Shown: positions 25,035-36,709, numbered from the stretch's first letter. The stretch is 64,000 nt of DNA from Defluviicoccus sp. (GCA_029624735.1 JARSSM010000021.1:1-64000), one strand, 5' to 3'. Notes: generated by a model not told the origin, from the sequence alone. Numbers and translations: made by a program.

Positions 25035-25511
25035 ATGGCCGGCACCATCGAGCGGAGATCCAAGGTCGCGGTGGCTGGTTCTCGTCGGACACGGCCGATG
25101 AGCGAGATCAACGTTACGCCGCTGGTTGACGTGATGCTGGTTCTGCTGATCATCTTCATGATCACAGCGCCGTTGTTGGCAACCGGGGTGCAGGTCGACC
25201 TGCCCAAGGCTGAAACGTCGCCGATCCCCGATCAGGAAAAGCCGGTGATGGTCTCGGTCAACCGGGAAGGCCAAGTGTTCGTTGGCGAGCAGGCGGTCGG
25301 CCTCGATGGGCTGATCAGTCATCTTTCTGGCGTTCAAGGCAGCGATCCGGAGCGCCGGATTCTGGTGCGCGGCGACGAAGCGATCAATTACGGGCAGGTC
25401 ATGCGGGTGATCAGCACCATCCACACGGCCGGTTTCCGCCGGGTCTCGCTGCTGACCGCGCCGCCCGAGAACGCAACAGAACCGCCCCGGCGGGGCGGCG
25501 CGCGGCCTTAA
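25035..25511 (+). CDS. tolR: Tol-Pal system proton channel subunit TolR
   Basis: The 158-residue ExbD/TolR protein has a short cytoplasmic tail, one membrane helix in SEINVTPLVDVMLVLLIIFM carrying the essential proton-binding Asp (LVDVMLVLLIIF), and a periplasmic peptidoglycan-interacting domain (ILVRGDEAINYGQVMRVIST). Its start is 4 bp after the tolQ stop. Confidence 0.96.
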   Translation: MAGTIERRSKVAVAGSRRTRPMSEINVTPLVDVMLVLLIIFMITAPLLATGVQVDLPKAETSPIPDQEKPVMVSVNREGQVFVGEQAVGLDGLISHLSGVQGSDPERRILVRGDEAINYGQVMRVISTIHTAGFRRVSLLTAPPENATEPPRRGGARP

Positions 25512-25525
25512 GAGACGGCGCCACG

Positions 25526-26857
25526 ATGCGACGGCCACTCGTTCTTTCCATTCTGCTGCATCTTGCCATCGTCCTGGTGGCGCTGGTCGGGATCTTTCGG
25601 CCGCGGCTGCCGTCGATGCCGCAGGAGGTCGCGCCGGTGGTGGATGTCCTGACGGTCGCCGATCTGACCCGGGCACCGGCACCGGCCGAACCCGCTGCGC
25701 CGGCTGCCCCGGCTGCCCCGCCAGCGGCGAAGGCTGAGCGCGAGGCGCGGCAGGACGATGCGGTGGTTGTGCCGAAGCCGCCACCGGAACCCGTCAAGCG
25801 TGAGCCTGCGCCAAAACCGCCAACGCCTGCCGCCATTGAGCCAATCAGGCAGGCGCCACCGCCGCCGGAACCGCCCCGGCAGGCCGCGCCGCGGCCGAAG
25901 CCCGAGCCCGCGAAGCCGGTGCCGCCGCAGAAGCAGGAAGCACCCGCGCCTGTCAAGCAAGCGGCAGCGCCACCGCCACCGCCACCAACGCCGGCACCGG
26001 CTCCAGTCAAGACCGTTGCGAAGCCCGCTCCGCCGCCGGAACCGGCCAAGGTGCCGGCCAAGGTGAATGAGCCGCCGGCAGCAAAGCAGGCGCCCGTCCA
26101 GAAACCGGAGCCGCCGCAGAAGCGCGAGCCGCAGCAAAAGGCGGCCGCACCGGCGCCGGAGCGCAAGGCGGAGCCGCAGCCGCGACCGCCGGAACCGCCG
26201 CGCGTTGCCGAGAAGAAGCCTGACGAGAAGAAGACCGACGACAAGAAGCCCGACGACAAGAAGACCGACGACAAGAAGACCGACGACAAGAAGCCAGAAC
26301 CGAAGGCAGACTTCGACGCCGTGCAGAAGGCGATCCATGAGCTCGGGCGCCAAACCACGGCCGAGAAGCGGCCACAGGCCCAAGCCTCCGCCTCGGCGCA
26401 GACCGATGCCAAGCCGCAGGCGCGGAAGGCCGATGAAGCTACGCCCGCAAGCGCGCTCGATCAGCAGTTCGCCCGTGTCATCGGCAAGGCGCCGGCGGCA
26501 GCGCCGGCGGCAGCGGCGGCCGGCCGCGAGGTGAGCCAGGCGGTGAGCATGAGCGAGATCGATGCGGTACGCCGGCAGATCGAGCGCTGCTGGAATCTGC
26601 CGCCCGGCCTCAAGGGGGATGGCGACCTTAAGGTTTCGATCAGGGTCGAGATGAATGCCAACGGCACCCCGCGCGCGGCCCGGGTCGAGGCATCGCCGCA
26701 GATGAACACCAGCGCCTCTTACCGGGCGACGGCGGAAAGCGCGCTGCGAGCCGTTCTCAATCCTCGTTGCCACCCGTTCAACTTGCCGGCAGAAAAGTTC
26801 GATCGCTGGCAGACGATGACACTCGTTTTCGATCCGAAGGAGATGCTGGGGACATGA
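25526..26857 (+). CDS. tolA: TolA, long periplasm-spanning energy transducer
   Basis: The 443-residue protein has an N-terminal membrane anchor ([20 protein letters not shown]), a long Pro/Ala/Lys-rich rod (about 45-260) and a C-terminal TonB/TolA domain (about 335-443: [40 protein letters not shown]). Residues about 231-258 hold a tandem hexapeptide run of the DDKKTD type encoded by near-identical DNA. TolA couples TolQR to TolB/Pal across the periplasm for outer-membrane constriction. The proline-rich rod differs from the E. coli Ala-Lys helix but is usual in alphaproteobacteria. Confidence 0.95.
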   Translation: MRRPLVLSILLHLAIVLVALVGIFRPRLPSMPQEVAPVVDVLTVADLTRAPAPAEPAAPAAPAAPPAAKAEREARQDDAVVVPKPPPEPVKREPAPKPPTPAAIEPIRQAPPPPEPPRQAAPRPKPEPAKPVPPQKQEAPAPVKQAAAPPPPPPTPAPAPVKTVAKPAPPPEPAKVPAKVNEPPAAKQAPVQKPEPPQKREPQQKAAAPAPERKAEPQPRPPEPPRVAEKKPDEKKTDDKKPDDKKTDDKKTDDKKPEPKADFDAVQKAIHELGRQTTAEKRPQAQASASAQTDAKPQARKADEATPASALDQQFARVIGKAPAAAPAAAAAGREVSQAVSMSEIDAVRRQIERCWNLPPGLKGDGDLKVSIRVEMNANGTPRAARVEASPQMNTSASYRATAESALRAVLNPRCHPFNLPAEKFDRWQTMTLVFDPKEMLGT

Positions 26858-28203
26858 GGGACGCGGTCTGGCGCCGATTGCAGGCTACGATAGGGGCGGT
26901 TGCGCTGGCCCTTGTCCTCGTTGCGGGACTCCCCGCAGCCGCCGATCTGCGGATCGACATCACGCGTGGCGTTGTCGAACCGCTGCCGATCGTCATCTTG
27001 CCGTTTCCTTCGGCCGGCGGTGACCAAGCCTCCGATGTCGGCACCGAGATTACGAACGTCGTTGCCGCGGATCTCGAGCGCTCAGGGCTGTTCAAGCCGC
27101 TCGATCCACGCCCGCTCTCGGTTTCGCAGCCGTCCCTGGACACGCTGCCGCTGTTCGCCAATTGGCGCCTGGTCAACACGCAAGCCCTTGTTCATGGCCG
27201 CACGACCGCGTTGCCCGACGGCAGGCTCAAGATCGAGTTCCGGTTGTGGGACGTCTTTGCCGAGCAGGAGATGCTGGGCCGCGCCTATTCAACGCCGGCC
27301 GGCAATTGGCGCCGGATCGCACACGTGATCGCGGACGCAATCTACAAGCGGATTACGGGTGAAGATGGCTATTTCGACACCCGGATCGCCTACATTGCCG
27401 AATCCGGCCCGCGCAGCCGCAGGACCAAGCGGCTCGCGATCATGGACCAGGACGGCGCCAACCACCAGTTCTTGACCGAGGGCAACAACCTGGTCCTGAC
27501 GCCGCGATTTTCGCCCTCGTCCCAGGACATTGCCTATCTGCGCTATGCCGACAGCCAGCCACGCGTGCATATCCGCAACCTGACCACGCGCGCGGACGAA
27601 GCCCTGTCCGGCATTTCAGAGATCACCTTCGCACCGCGCTATGCTCCGGACGGCGAGCGCCTGATCGTGAGCATGGCGGTTGACGGTAACACTGATATTT
27701 ACACATATGATTTGCGGGACCACACCCGCCGGCGGCTGACGACGACCTCAGGGATCGACACCTCGGCCAGCTATTCCCCGGACGGCAGGCAGATCGCTTT
27801 CAACTCCGATCGCGGCGGCAGCCTGCAGCTCTATGTGATGGACGCCGACGGCTCGAGCGTGCGCCGAATCAGCCGCGGCGATGGGCGCTATGCGACGCCG
27901 GTGTGGTCGCCGCGCGGTGACCTGATCGCGTTCACCAAGACGCAAGGAGGGCAGTTCCACATCGGCGTTATGCGGCCGGACGGCTCGGGGGAACGGCTGC
28001 TGGCACAGGGGTTTCGGGTTGAGGGACCGGCGTGGGCACCCAACGGCAGGGTGATTCTCTTTTTCCGTCAGGAGCCGGCCCTGAACGACGCGCAAGGTGG
28101 CCGCTCGCGGCTGTTTACCGTTGATCTGACCGGGCAAAACGAGCGTGAACTGGTGACTCCGCTCGATGCGTCGGACCCGGCTTGGTCACCCTTGCGACCC
28201 TAG
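26854..28203 (+). CDS. tolB: Tol-Pal system beta-propeller protein TolB
   Basis: ATG 26854 overlaps the tolA stop (ATGA). The 449-residue protein has a signal peptide ([20 protein letters not shown]), the N-terminal TolB domain ([40 protein letters not shown]) and a six-bladed propeller with repeats such as [36 protein letters not shown] and [14 protein letters not shown]. It binds Pal and TolA in the periplasm. Confidence 0.97.
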   Translation: MRDAVWRRLQATIGAVALALVLVAGLPAAADLRIDITRGVVEPLPIVILPFPSAGGDQASDVGTEITNVVAADLERSGLFKPLDPRPLSVSQPSLDTLPLFANWRLVNTQALVHGRTTALPDGRLKIEFRLWDVFAEQEMLGRAYSTPAGNWRRIAHVIADAIYKRITGEDGYFDTRIAYIAESGPRSRRTKRLAIMDQDGANHQFLTEGNNLVLTPRFSPSSQDIAYLRYADSQPRVHIRNLTTRADEALSGISEITFAPRYAPDGERLIVSMAVDGNTDIYTYDLRDHTRRRLTTTSGIDTSASYSPDGRQIAFNSDRGGSLQLYVMDADGSSVRRISRGDGRYATPVWSPRGDLIAFTKTQGGQFHIGVMRPDGSGERLLAQGFRVEGPAWAPNGRVILFFRQEPALNDAQGGRSRLFTVDLTGQNERELVTPLDASDPAWSPLRP

Positions 28204-28364
28204 GGGCGGACTCCTATAGTGCCAGCCGTTGTGTGCGGGTGTGAGCTGATGGCGTGGACCTGCCGGCGGGTGGCTGCCGCGACCCGTCCGGGAGTGTGCT
28301 CGGCTTGCAGCATGCCGGGGCTCCAAAGCCCGAACGAGACGTAGACCCAGGAGGATCAGGTCTG

Positions 28365-28925
28365 ATGAGAAGCAGGTTTCTTCTGCTGGCGCTTTTCCTT
28401 GTCGCAGCGTGTTCGTCGACCGATGCCGATGAGGCGAAACAGGTCGCGACCGGACAGGACACCGGTGCTGCGGCGGCGGCCGGCGGATTGCCTTCGACGA
28501 GAACCACGCCGTCCCGGCCTTCGGGGTTCGACCAGGGCGGCCTGCAACCGGTCGAGAGCGCGCGGCAGCTGAGCGAAGCCGGGGCCGACCGGGTCTACTT
28601 CGCCTTTGACAGCTACGACCTTGACGCCCAGGCGCGCGGGATCATCGAGCGGCAGGCGCGTCTCCTCACGACCCAAGGCACGATCAATGTCACCGTTGAG
28701 GGGCATTGCGACGAGCGCGGAACGCGGGAGTACAACATTGCGCTCGGTGAGCGGCGGGCGAGCGCGGTGCGCGATTATCTCATCGCCTTGGGGGTTGCAC
28801 CCAACCGCTTGCGCGTCGTCTCATACGGCGAAGAGCGGCCGGCAGCGATTGGCTCGAACGAGGACGCCTGGGCACAGAACAGGCGCGCCGTTACGGTTGT
28901 CATGGGCGCCGCGGCGGGCAGCTAG
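28365..28925 (+). CDS. pal: Peptidoglycan-associated lipoprotein Pal
   Basis: The start ATG 28365 follows AGGAGGA. The 186-residue protein has a lipoprotein signal MRSRFLLLALFLVAACSSTD with the lipidated Cys at 16, a linker, and an OmpA-like domain (YFAFDSYDLDAQARGIIERQ; VEGHCDERGTREYNIALGER; RASAVRDYLIALGV) with the meso-DAP-binding Asp/Arg pattern. It anchors the outer membrane to peptidoglycan and partners TolB. It is separated from tolB by 161 bp that could hold its own promoter. Confidence 0.97.
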   Translation: MRSRFLLLALFLVAACSSTDADEAKQVATGQDTGAAAAAGGLPSTRTTPSRPSGFDQGGLQPVESARQLSEAGADRVYFAFDSYDLDAQARGIIERQARLLTTQGTINVTVEGHCDERGTREYNIALGERRASAVRDYLIALGVAPNRLRVVSYGEERPAAIGSNEDAWAQNRRAVTVVMGAAAGS

Positions 28926-28929
28926 CGGC

Positions 28930-30078
28930 GTGTTCTTGGTGCGAACGATTGCGCGGTTTGTTGTGACACAGCTTCGTTTCTTGGATCGACCGTTTGCCGG
29001 TACGTGCCACGGCATCGCCGCGTGCTTCCGTGGGGCCGGATCGTCTTGGCTTGTAGCGCTACTGATGAGTGCGGCCGTGGCGCTGGCGACGGGCGGATTG
29101 GCGCCACGCACGGCGGTCGCGCAGTCGCTTTCAAGCGACCCTGCAGCGTTGCTCAACCGCATTGAGTTTCTTGAGCGCCAAGTGCGCTACTTGAGCGAGC
29201 GCCAGAATGACAGCCGGCAGGTGACGGAAACCCGGGAGGTCAAGGAGGTGCCCGCCGTCGATCCGGCTGCGGCGGCTGCAGCGACCGGGGGCGGAGCGGC
29301 GACGGCACGGCTTGCCGTGCGTATCGGCGAGCTCGAGCAGGACATCCGCTCCGTTACCGGCCGAATGGAGGACGTATCGTTTCAGGTCCGGCGGCTGAAC
29401 GAGCGCCTGGATAAGCTCACAACCGATCTCGAATACCGCTTGAGCCAGAAGCCGCCGGGCGAAGGCGGTGCGGCGTCTCCCGTTGTGAGCGGGCGTTCAG
29501 AACTCGGGAATTCGGGCGCCGGCGTGAGCCGGCCAGCGTCACCGCAAACGGGCCCGGTGGTCCTCGGGGCGGTGCCGAGCCAGAGCCAGCCAGAACCTGC
29601 GTCTGCACCCCCGGCTCCTGCGCCGGCGCCGGCTATCGCGCCGCCTGCGCCTCCGCCGGCAGCGCCGCAGGGTGCCGCCGCGGCTCAGCCCTCGACGCCG
29701 CGCGAGGTCTACGCGAGCGCGTTCGCGCAGCTGCAGCGGGAAAAATACCCGGAAGCCGAAGCCGGCTTTCAGCAGTTCCTGACGCGCTATCCGGACGATC
29801 CGCTGGCGGAGAACGCCAACTATTGGCTCGGAGAGTCGTACTACGCCCAAGGCGACTACGCCCGTGCCGCGACGACCTTCCTCGAAGGCTACGAGAAGCA
29901 CAAGAAGGGCGCCAAGGCCTCCGACACGCTCCTCAAGCTGGCGATGAGCCTCGGCCGCCTGAACAAGAAACCCGAAGCCTGCGCGACCCTACAGGAACTT
30001 GGGCGCGCCTTCCCCGGGGCGCCGTCGGCGGTCAAGAGCAAGGCCGGGGAAGAGCGGCGGCGTCTCGGCTGCAGCTAA
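28930..30078 (+). CDS. cpoB: Cell division coordinator CpoB (YbgF)
   Basis: The GTG 28930 start, 4 bp after pal, gives 382 residues with a signal-type hydrophobic segment (SSWLVALLMSAAVALATGGL), an N-terminal coiled coil (LLNRIEFLERQVRYLSERQN; MEDVSFQVRRLNERLDKL), a Pro/Ala-rich linker and C-terminal TPRs (EVYASAFAQLQREKYPEAEA; NYWLGESYYAQGDYARAATT). CpoB links Tol activity with PBP1B during constriction. The true start could be internal, nearer the signal peptide. Confidence 0.93.
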   Translation: MFLVRTIARFVVTQLRFLDRPFAGTCHGIAACFRGAGSSWLVALLMSAAVALATGGLAPRTAVAQSLSSDPAALLNRIEFLERQVRYLSERQNDSRQVTETREVKEVPAVDPAAAAAATGGGAATARLAVRIGELEQDIRSVTGRMEDVSFQVRRLNERLDKLTTDLEYRLSQKPPGEGGAASPVVSGRSELGNSGAGVSRPASPQTGPVVLGAVPSQSQPEPASAPPAPAPAPAIAPPAPPPAAPQGAAAAQPSTPREVYASAFAQLQREKYPEAEAGFQQFLTRYPDDPLAENANYWLGESYYAQGDYARAATTFLEGYEKHKKGAKASDTLLKLAMSLGRLNKKPEACATLQELGRAFPGAPSAVKSKAGEERRRLGCS

Positions 30079-30079
30079 C

Positions 30080-31540
30080 GTGCCGGTGGCGGACGCGCCG
30101 GCGCCGATCGACAGCGAAGAGTTCGCGGCGCTGATGCGCGCCGTAGGCCCGTTCGAGCCGGCGCCGCGGCTGGCCGTCGGTGTTTCCGGCGGACCAGACA
30201 GCCTTGCGCTCGCACTCCTGGCTGCCGAGTGGGTGCGTGCGCGCCATGGCTCACTCAGCGCGCTCATCGTCGATCACGGTTTGCGGCCGGAGGCCGGGGC
30301 CGAGGCCCGGCGCACCCGCGCGTGGCTGCATGCACGCGGCATCCAGGGTGAGATCCTGCGCTGGGAGGGTGGAAAACCAACATCGGGCATCCCGGCGCAC
30401 GCCCGCACGGCCCGCTATCGGCTGCTCCTGGAGCGGTGCCGGCGGATGGGCATCGTCCACCTGCTGCTCGGACACCATGCCTTCGATCAGACGGAAACGG
30501 TTCTGATGCGCCTGTTCGGGGGCAGCGGGATCGATGGACTGGCTGGTATTCTTCCGATTCGGTACACGCCGCTCACCCGCATGGTGCGGCCGCTGTTGCC
30601 GATTGACCCGGCGCGGCTGCGCGCGACCTTGACCGCCCGCGGCCAAGTCTGGCTGGAGGATCCGACGAACGCCGACCAAGCCTATACCCGCGCTCGCGTC
30701 CGCCGTGCCTTGGCCGGTTTTCCGGCAGCGATGGGGATCCGGGACGAGCTGGCGCGCTTGCGGGCGTCGGCTGTGCAGGCGACGGAAAGGCTTGATGCCG
30801 CCATCGACGACAGCTTCGCACGCTGCTGTGAGATTGACCGCCTCGGTTTCGCCTGGGTGGACGAGGACGCGCTCGCAGCCGTACCGGAGGAGGTCGCCTG
30901 GCGGCTGTTGGCGCGGGTCTTGTGCGGTATCGGCGGCACCGCTTGGCCGGCCGCGACGTCTTCGGTGCGGGCTCTGCGAGGTCGAATTCTGAGCCGCGCT
31001 GGCAGACCTTCGGGGAGCCTGGGGCGGTGCCGGCTGCTGCGGCGCGACCGACGCCTGCTTATCTGTCGCGAACGCCGCCATCTGCCAGTGGCGGTTGCGG
31101 TCGAGGGCGGTGAAAGCGTGCTGTGGGACGGACGTTTCCTGGTCCGTATCCCGCCACGGCGCTGGCTTGGCGGCGGCCGTTACCGGCTCATGCCGGCACC
31201 GCAGGAGGTGTGGCGGCGACCGGAGGCGCCGGCTGTCGAACAAGCACTGAGCCGGGTGCCGATGGAAGCCCGCTTGAGCCTGCCGGTGCTGATGGGGGAA
31301 AGGGGCGAAGCAATCTTGCCGCAGGCGATGCCGCCCAACGGCAGCCAACTGAAGGACGCCGGCCCGCCGCGCCTCGCGATCGCGTTCAGTCCAAGAAGAG
31401 CGCTGAAGGGGACGGGAAGGTTCCTTGCCCTCGCTCAGTCGCGTATTATGTTGTGGGAGGAGGCGCTGCCCGCCGTGCTTGCCGTCGACGGCGGCCGGGC
31501 GGGATCAGGCGCGGAACAGGAAGAACAACGTGAATATTAG
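30080..31540 (+). CDS. tilS: tRNA(Ile)-lysidine synthetase TilS
   Basis: The GTG 30080 directly follows cpoB. The 486-residue protein has the N-type ATP pyrophosphatase loop [16 protein letters not shown] (PP-loop SGGPDS) and [20 protein letters not shown], with the tRNA-recognition [19 protein letters not shown] motif. It modifies C34 of tRNA-Ile2 to lysidine so that AUA is read as Ile. It overlaps ftsH by 11 bp, a conserved tilS-ftsH arrangement. Confidence 0.95.
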   Translation: MPVADAPAPIDSEEFAALMRAVGPFEPAPRLAVGVSGGPDSLALALLAAEWVRARHGSLSALIVDHGLRPEAGAEARRTRAWLHARGIQGEILRWEGGKPTSGIPAHARTARYRLLLERCRRMGIVHLLLGHHAFDQTETVLMRLFGGSGIDGLAGILPIRYTPLTRMVRPLLPIDPARLRATLTARGQVWLEDPTNADQAYTRARVRRALAGFPAAMGIRDELARLRASAVQATERLDAAIDDSFARCCEIDRLGFAWVDEDALAAVPEEVAWRLLARVLCGIGGTAWPAATSSVRALRGRILSRAGRPSGSLGRCRLLRRDRRLLICRERRHLPVAVAVEGGESVLWDGRFLVRIPPRRWLGGGRYRLMPAPQEVWRRPEAPAVEQALSRVPMEARLSLPVLMGERGEAILPQAMPPNGSQLKDAGPPRLAIAFSPRRALKGTGRFLALAQSRIMLWEEALPAVLAVDGGRAGSGAEQEEQREY

Positions 31541-33464
31541 CCGCAACCTTGCCCTCTGGATCGTGATTGCGCTCCTTGTGTTCGCTCTGTTCAACTTTTT
31601 TCAGAGCACGACGCCCCGCGGCAATAATACCCCCATGGGCTACTCGGAGTTTCTCGCCCAGGTGGAGAGCGGCGATGTTCGCGAGGTCACGATCAAGGGC
31701 CGGACCTTGACGGGCCTGCACCGTGACGGCAGGCCAATCTCAACCTATGCGCCCAACGATCCGCATCTGATCGACAAGCTGCAAGAGCACAACGTGCGCA
31801 TCACGGCGCAGCCGGCGGAGGACGCAACGCCGACGCTGTGGAGCATCTTGCTGTCGTGGTTCCCGATGCTGCTCCTGATCGGGGTGTGGATCTTCTTCAT
31901 GCGGCAGATGCAGGCCGGCGGCGGCAAGGCGATGGGGTTCGGCAAGTCGCGCGCGCGCCTGCTGACCGAGAAGACCGGGCGGATCACCTTCGAGGACGTG
32001 GCCGGCATCGATGAAGCCAAGCAGGAACTGCAGGAAATTGTCGAATTTCTGAAGGATCCGCAGAAGTTCCAGCGCTTAGGTGGCAAGATTCCGAAGGGGT
32101 GTCTCCTCGTCGGGCCGCCGGGAACCGGCAAGACGCTGCTCGCGCGCGCGATCGCCGGCGAGGCGCGGGTGCCGTTCTTCACGATTTCAGGCTCGGACTT
32201 CGTCGAGATGTTCGTTGGCGTCGGCGCCAGCCGGGTCCGCGACATGTTCGAGCAGGGCAAGAAGAACGCGCCGTGCATCATCTTCATCGACGAGATCGAT
32301 GCCGTCGGCCGTCACCGCGGCGCCGGACTTGGCGGCGGCAACGACGAGCGCGAGCAGACCTTGAACCAGTTGCTGGTGGAGATGGACGGCTTCGAGTCCA
32401 ACGAGGGCGTCATTCTGATCGCGGCGACCAACCGGCCCGACGTGCTCGACCCGGCGCTCTTGCGGCCGGGTCGCTTCGACCGCCAGGTCGTTGTGCCCAA
32501 CCCGGATATTCTCGGGCGCGAACAGATCTTGAAGGTGCACATGCGCGCGGTGCAGATCGGTCCGGACGTCGATGCCCGCGTGATTGCGCGCGGCACGCCC
32601 GGCTTTTCTGGCGCCGATCTCGCCAATCTTGTCAACGAAGCCGCTCTGATGGCCGCGCGTGCCGGCAAGCGCCTGATCGCGATGATCGATTTCGAGGCCG
32701 CGAAGGATAAGGTGCTGATGGGGATGGAGCGGCGCTCGATGGTGATGACGGATGAGGAGAAGCTCCTCACCGCCTATCACGAAGGCGGGCATGCGCTGGT
32801 CGCGCTCAACGTCCCTGCGCACGATCCGTTGCACAAGATCACGATCATTCCGCGCGGGCGGGCCTTGGGCGTTACCGTCTCGCTGCCGGAGCGCGACCGC
32901 TACACCTTCTCGCTTACCGAACTGCAGTCCCGGCTTGCGGTGGCCTTTGGCGGTCGCATCGCCGAAGAACTGGTCTTCGGCCCGGAGAACGTCACCACTG
33001 GCGCAGGCAACGACATCAAGGTGGCAACCGAGATGGCGCGCCGGATGGTGACCGAATTCGGCTTCAGCGAAAAACTGGGGCCACTGCGCTACGCCGACAA
33101 TCAGGAGGAGATCTTCCTCGGCCATTCGGTCACGCAGCAGAAGCACGTGTCGGATGCGACCGCACGCCTGATCGACGAGGAAGTGAGGCGCCTGATCGAT
33201 GAGGCCGAACAGCGGGCGCGGGACATCCTGACCGAACACCGCAAAGATCTTGATGCGGTAGCGACTGCTCTGCTGGAGCACGAGACCCTCTCGGGCTCAG
33301 ATGTCCGCGATATTCTCAATGGCCAACCGATCCATCGGCCGACCGCCACGGCCGAGGACGTGCGTGACAGCGGCCGCCGTTCGTCCGTACCGACCAGCGG
33401 CAAGAGGTCTTCGCAACCGGGACCGTCTGCGGGGCTCGAGGCCGACCCGCGGCCGGGCTATTGA
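31530..33464 (+). CDS. ftsH: ATP-dependent zinc metalloprotease FtsH
   Basis: The GTG 31530 start gives 644 residues. Two membrane helices ([38 protein letters not shown]) flank a periplasmic domain, followed by an AAA+ module ([35 protein letters not shown]) and an M41 protease with the zinc motif HEGGH at 417-421 (HExxH; most relatives read HEAGH). It degrades membrane and short-lived cytosolic proteins. The order tilS-ftsH-folP-glmM is classical. Confidence 0.97.
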   Translation: MNISRNLALWIVIALLVFALFNFFQSTTPRGNNTPMGYSEFLAQVESGDVREVTIKGRTLTGLHRDGRPISTYAPNDPHLIDKLQEHNVRITAQPAEDATPTLWSILLSWFPMLLLIGVWIFFMRQMQAGGGKAMGFGKSRARLLTEKTGRITFEDVAGIDEAKQELQEIVEFLKDPQKFQRLGGKIPKGCLLVGPPGTGKTLLARAIAGEARVPFFTISGSDFVEMFVGVGASRVRDMFEQGKKNAPCIIFIDEIDAVGRHRGAGLGGGNDEREQTLNQLLVEMDGFESNEGVILIAATNRPDVLDPALLRPGRFDRQVVVPNPDILGREQILKVHMRAVQIGPDVDARVIARGTPGFSGADLANLVNEAALMAARAGKRLIAMIDFEAAKDKVLMGMERRSMVMTDEEKLLTAYHEGGHALVALNVPAHDPLHKITIIPRGRALGVTVSLPERDRYTFSLTELQSRLAVAFGGRIAEELVFGPENVTTGAGNDIKVATEMARRMVTEFGFSEKLGPLRYADNQEEIFLGHSVTQQKHVSDATARLIDEEVRRLIDEAEQRARDILTEHRKDLDAVATALLEHETLSGSDVRDILNGQPIHRPTATAEDVRDSGRRSSVPTSGKRSSQPGPSAGLEADPRPGY

Positions 33465-34369
33465 AAGCGGGCACGGACACGACCGCTAGGCTTTCGGCCG
33501 GAACGCAAACGATGGCACGGATGTTTGCCGGGCGGGAGTTGGACGCGCCGCTGATCATGGGGGTGGTCAACGTCACGCCGGACAGCTTCTCCGACGGCGG
33601 TGATCATTTTGGCCACGAAACCGCGATTGCGCACGGCCGCCGCCTCGTCGCCGAGGGGGCGGCGATCATCGACATCGGCGGCGAGTCGACCCGGCCCAAT
33701 GCCGAGCCGGTCGCGGTCGAAGAAGAGCTTCGCCGCGTCATTCCCGTCATCCGTGACTTGGCCGGCACCGGGGCGATGATCTCGATCGACACCCGGCATG
33801 CCGACGTGATGGCCGCCGGGATCGCGGCTGGCGCCTGCATCATCAACGATATCACCGCGCTCACCGGCGATCCTCGGGCCTTGCCGCTTGCGGTCGAGGC
33901 GGGGGTGTCGGTGATCTTGATGCATATGCAGGGCGAGCCGCGGACGATGCAGGTTGATCCCCGCTATGACGACGCGGCGGCCGAGGTTTACACATGGCTT
34001 GCAGCGCGGGTCGCTGCCTGCCGCGCGGCCGGGTTGGCGGAGGAGCAGATCGCCATCGATCCCGGCATCGGCTTCGGCAAGAGCGTCGGCCATAATGTTG
34101 ACATTCTTTCGCGCCTGTCTCTCTATCGCAACCAGCGATGTGCGCTCGTTGTGGGTGTGTCCCGCAAGAGCATGATCGCACGGTTGAGCCGCGACGAACC
34201 GCCGAAGATGCGGCTGCCCGGCTCGCTCGCGGCCGGTCTGGCCGCGATTGAGGGCGGAGCAGACATCCTCAGGGTTCATGACGTCGCCGAGACTGTCCAG
34301 GCGGTGGCAGTATGGCGGGCCATTGCGGCCGGTGGGCAGAGCCCGGCAAGAAAGGGGCAATTCTCGTAA
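33461..34369 (+). CDS. folP: Dihydropteroate synthase
   Basis: The earliest start, TTG 33461, overlaps the ftsH stop; an ATG at 33512 is an equally possible start. The TIM-barrel protein has both Prosite-type signatures, [16 protein letters not shown] and [16 protein letters not shown], plus [17 protein letters not shown] and [12 protein letters not shown]. It condenses p-aminobenzoate with dihydropterin pyrophosphate and is the sulfonamide target. Confidence 0.95.
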   Translation: MKAGTDTTARLSAGTQTMARMFAGRELDAPLIMGVVNVTPDSFSDGGDHFGHETAIAHGRRLVAEGAAIIDIGGESTRPNAEPVAVEEELRRVIPVIRDLAGTGAMISIDTRHADVMAAGIAAGACIINDITALTGDPRALPLAVEAGVSVILMHMQGEPRTMQVDPRYDDAAAEVYTWLAARVAACRAAGLAEEQIAIDPGIGFGKSVGHNVDILSRLSLYRNQRCALVVGVSRKSMIARLSRDEPPKMRLPGSLAAGLAAIEGGADILRVHDVAETVQAVAVWRAIAAGGQSPARKGQFS

Positions 34370-34461
34370 CTTCGCGTGCGCGTGGCAGGCGTCACAGACG
34401 GCCGGCAAGCTGCCGGAGCAGATTGTCACGTGGGTAGCACGAGGCGAAGGGGAGAGGCGGG

Positions 34462-35811
34462 GTGGTGAAGAAGAAGCTTTTCGGCACGGATGGCATTCGT
34501 GGCACCGCGAACCGCGAACCGATGACGGCCGAGACGGTCTTGAGGGTCGGCATGGCGGCCGGCCTGCATTTCCGCCGCGGCACCCATCGCCATCGCGTCC
34601 TCATCGGCAAGGATACCCGGCTGTCCGGCTATATGCTGGAACCGGCGCTCACCTCCGGATTCATCGCCATGGGCATGGACGTGATCATCGTCGGCCCGAT
34701 GCCGACGCCGGCGGTGGCGGTGCTGACGCGCTCGATGCGCTGCGACTTGGGCGTCATGCTGACGGCCTCCCACAATCCTTACGAAGATAACGGCATCAAG
34801 CTGTTCGGGCCCGACGGCTACAAGCTTTCCGATGAGGTGGAAGCCACGATCGAAGAGCACGTGGCGAACGGGCTGGCGAATAAGGTTGTTGCTGCTGGCG
34901 ATCTCGGCAAGGCCAAGCGTCTCGACGACGTGCACGGCCGTTACATCGAACACGTCAAGCACTCCTTCCCGCGCGGCCTGACGCTTGCGGGCCTGCGGGT
35001 GGTCGTTGACTGTGCCAACGGTGCCGCCTACCGCGTCGCACCGGAAATCCTGTGGGAGCTGGGCGCGGAAGTGATTCCGCTCGGCGTGAAGCCCGACGGT
35101 GTCAACATCAATCAGCAGTGCGGGTCGACGGCGCCGCAGGCGATGTGCGAGGCGGTCGCCCAATACCGCGCTGACTTCGGAATTGCCCTTGACGGCGATG
35201 CCGACCGGGTCGTCCTGGCCGACGAGCGCGGCAACTTCATCGACGGTGACCAGGTGATGGCCCTGATCGGCCAGAACTGGAAAACCGAAGGCAAGCTGCG
35301 CAACGACGGCGTCGTCGCCACGGTGATGTCGAATCTCGGCCTCGAGCGCTACCTCGAGGGGATCGGCCTCCGATTGGAGCGGGCGCAGGTCGGCGATCGC
35401 TATGTCGTCGAGACGATGCGCCGTGAGGGCTACAACGTCGGCGGCGAGCAGTCCGGCCACATCATCTTGAGCGATTATGCGACCACCGGCGACGGGCTGA
35501 TCGCGGCGCTGCAGGTGCTGGGGGTCGTTGTCGCCTCCGGCAAGCGTGCGAGCGAGGTGTGCCGGTTGTTCCAGCCGCTGCCGCAGATCCTGCGCAACGT
35601 CCGCTTCGGCGGTGGCAAGCCGCTCGATGCCGCGATCGTGCAAGAGGCGATCAATGACGGGCAGCGCCGCCTTGGCAATGCCGGACGCCTGTTGATCCGC
35701 CCCTCTGGCACCGAGCCGGTGATCCGGGTCATGGCGGAAGGCGAGGACCGCGGCGTGCTCGACGGCGTGGTCGAGGATATCTGCAGCGCCATTCGCAAGG
35801 TCGCGGCCTGA
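34462..35811 (+). CDS. glmM: Phosphoglucosamine mutase
   Basis: The GTG-started (GTGGTG, 34462), 449-residue protein begins [20 protein letters not shown]. It has the phosphoserine loop [20 protein letters not shown] (S103), the metal-binding loop [16 protein letters not shown], the sugar-binding [20 protein letters not shown] and the phosphate-binding [15 protein letters not shown]. It interconverts glucosamine-6-P and glucosamine-1-P for UDP-GlcNAc synthesis. It ends the folP-glmM pair. Confidence 0.97.
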   Translation: MVKKKLFGTDGIRGTANREPMTAETVLRVGMAAGLHFRRGTHRHRVLIGKDTRLSGYMLEPALTSGFIAMGMDVIIVGPMPTPAVAVLTRSMRCDLGVMLTASHNPYEDNGIKLFGPDGYKLSDEVEATIEEHVANGLANKVVAAGDLGKAKRLDDVHGRYIEHVKHSFPRGLTLAGLRVVVDCANGAAYRVAPEILWELGAEVIPLGVKPDGVNINQQCGSTAPQAMCEAVAQYRADFGIALDGDADRVVLADERGNFIDGDQVMALIGQNWKTEGKLRNDGVVATVMSNLGLERYLEGIGLRLERAQVGDRYVVETMRREGYNVGGEQSGHIILSDYATTGDGLIAALQVLGVVVASGKRASEVCRLFQPLPQILRNVRFGGGKPLDAAIVQEAINDGQRRLGNAGRLLIRPSGTEPVIRVMAEGEDRGVLDGVVEDICSAIRKVAA

Positions 35812-35828
35812 GCTCCGGCACGCGCGCA

Positions 35829-36620
35829 ATGGGCGGACGTGTACTGATCGTTGCCGGCTCCGATCCCAGCGGCGGGGCGGGCATCCAGGCCGACATCAAG
35901 ACCGTCACCGCGCTCGGCGGCTATGCCATGACGGCGATCACGGCGCTGACGGCGCAGAACACCGAAGGCGTGTTCGGTGTCCACGAGGTGCCGCCGGCCT
36001 TCATCGCCCAGCAGATGCGCTTGGTGCTGGGCGATATCGGCGCCGATTGCATCAAGATCGGGATGCTGCACAGCGCCGAAGTCATCGCCACGGTTGCCGA
36101 CGTGCTGGCAGCTGACGCGCCGGAGGTGCCGCTTGTGCTCGATCCGGTCATGGTCGCCAAGGGTGGCCATGCGCTTCTGGAGTCGAGCGCGGTCGCAAGC
36201 CTCAAGGCGCGCCTGGTTGGTCGGGCGCGGATCATCACCCCCAACCTGCCTGAGGCGGCAGCCCTCGCCGGTGACGACGGCGATGGGGGCAGTTTGGCGC
36301 GCCGGGTGTTGGCGCTGGGACCGCAGGCGGTGCTGCTCAAGGGCGGTCACGGCGCGGGCGATGACGTGACCGATATCCTGCTCGAAACGGGCGCGGAGCC
36401 CGAGACTTTCGTCAGCCCGCGCCTTAAGACCCGGCACACCCATGGTACCGGCTGCACGCTCGCTTCTGCGATCGCGACCGGTCTGGCGCAGGGGCTCGCG
36501 CTGCGGGCGGCGGTTGTGCGCGCCCGCGCCTACGTGCTGGAGGCGATCCGCACCGCTCCCGGCTACGGCAAGGGGCATGGGCCGCTGAACCACGGGCATA
36601 CGGTGCGCCCCTTCGCCTGA
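35829..36620 (+). CDS. thiD: Hydroxymethylpyrimidine (phosphate) kinase ThiD
   Basis: The 263-residue ribokinase-fold protein MGGRVLIVAGSDPSGGAGIQ and ADIKTVTALGGYAMTAITALTAQNT carries the ThiD signatures, with the C-terminal anion hole TRHTHGTGCTLASAIATGLA. It phosphorylates HMP and HMP-P for thiamine. It lies 17 bp after glmM and is probably co-transcribed. Confidence 0.95.
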   Translation: MGGRVLIVAGSDPSGGAGIQADIKTVTALGGYAMTAITALTAQNTEGVFGVHEVPPAFIAQQMRLVLGDIGADCIKIGMLHSAEVIATVADVLAADAPEVPLVLDPVMVAKGGHALLESSAVASLKARLVGRARIITPNLPEAAALAGDDGDGGSLARRVLALGPQAVLLKGGHGAGDDVTDILLETGAEPETFVSPRLKTRHTHGTGCTLASAIATGLAQGLALRAAVVRARAYVLEAIRTAPGYGKGHGPLNHGHTVRPFA

Positions 36621-36648
36621 CCGCGCTGTGGTCGCAGTGCACGCGCTG

Positions 36649-36664
36649 GTAACGTTCTGTTAAC
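36649..36664 (+). promoter_or_regulatory. CtrA-like box
   Basis: GTAA-N7-TTAAC (36649-36664) matches the alphaproteobacterial CtrA consensus TTAA-N7-TTAAC except for the first base. It lies 45 bp upstream of the ATG of a 44-codon gene. CtrA binding is inferred from the motif only. Confidence 0.35.
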
Positions 36665-36709
36665 TTTTCGCCGCTAGCGTGCCTTCACCTGCTGATGATG
36701 GAGGTGAAG

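Noticed and set aside
25411..26773. Long minus-strand frames opposite tolA with Leu/Arg- or Gly/Ser-rich translation
   Set aside because: Low-complexity translations of the antisense of the Pro/Ala/Lys-coding region; not genes.
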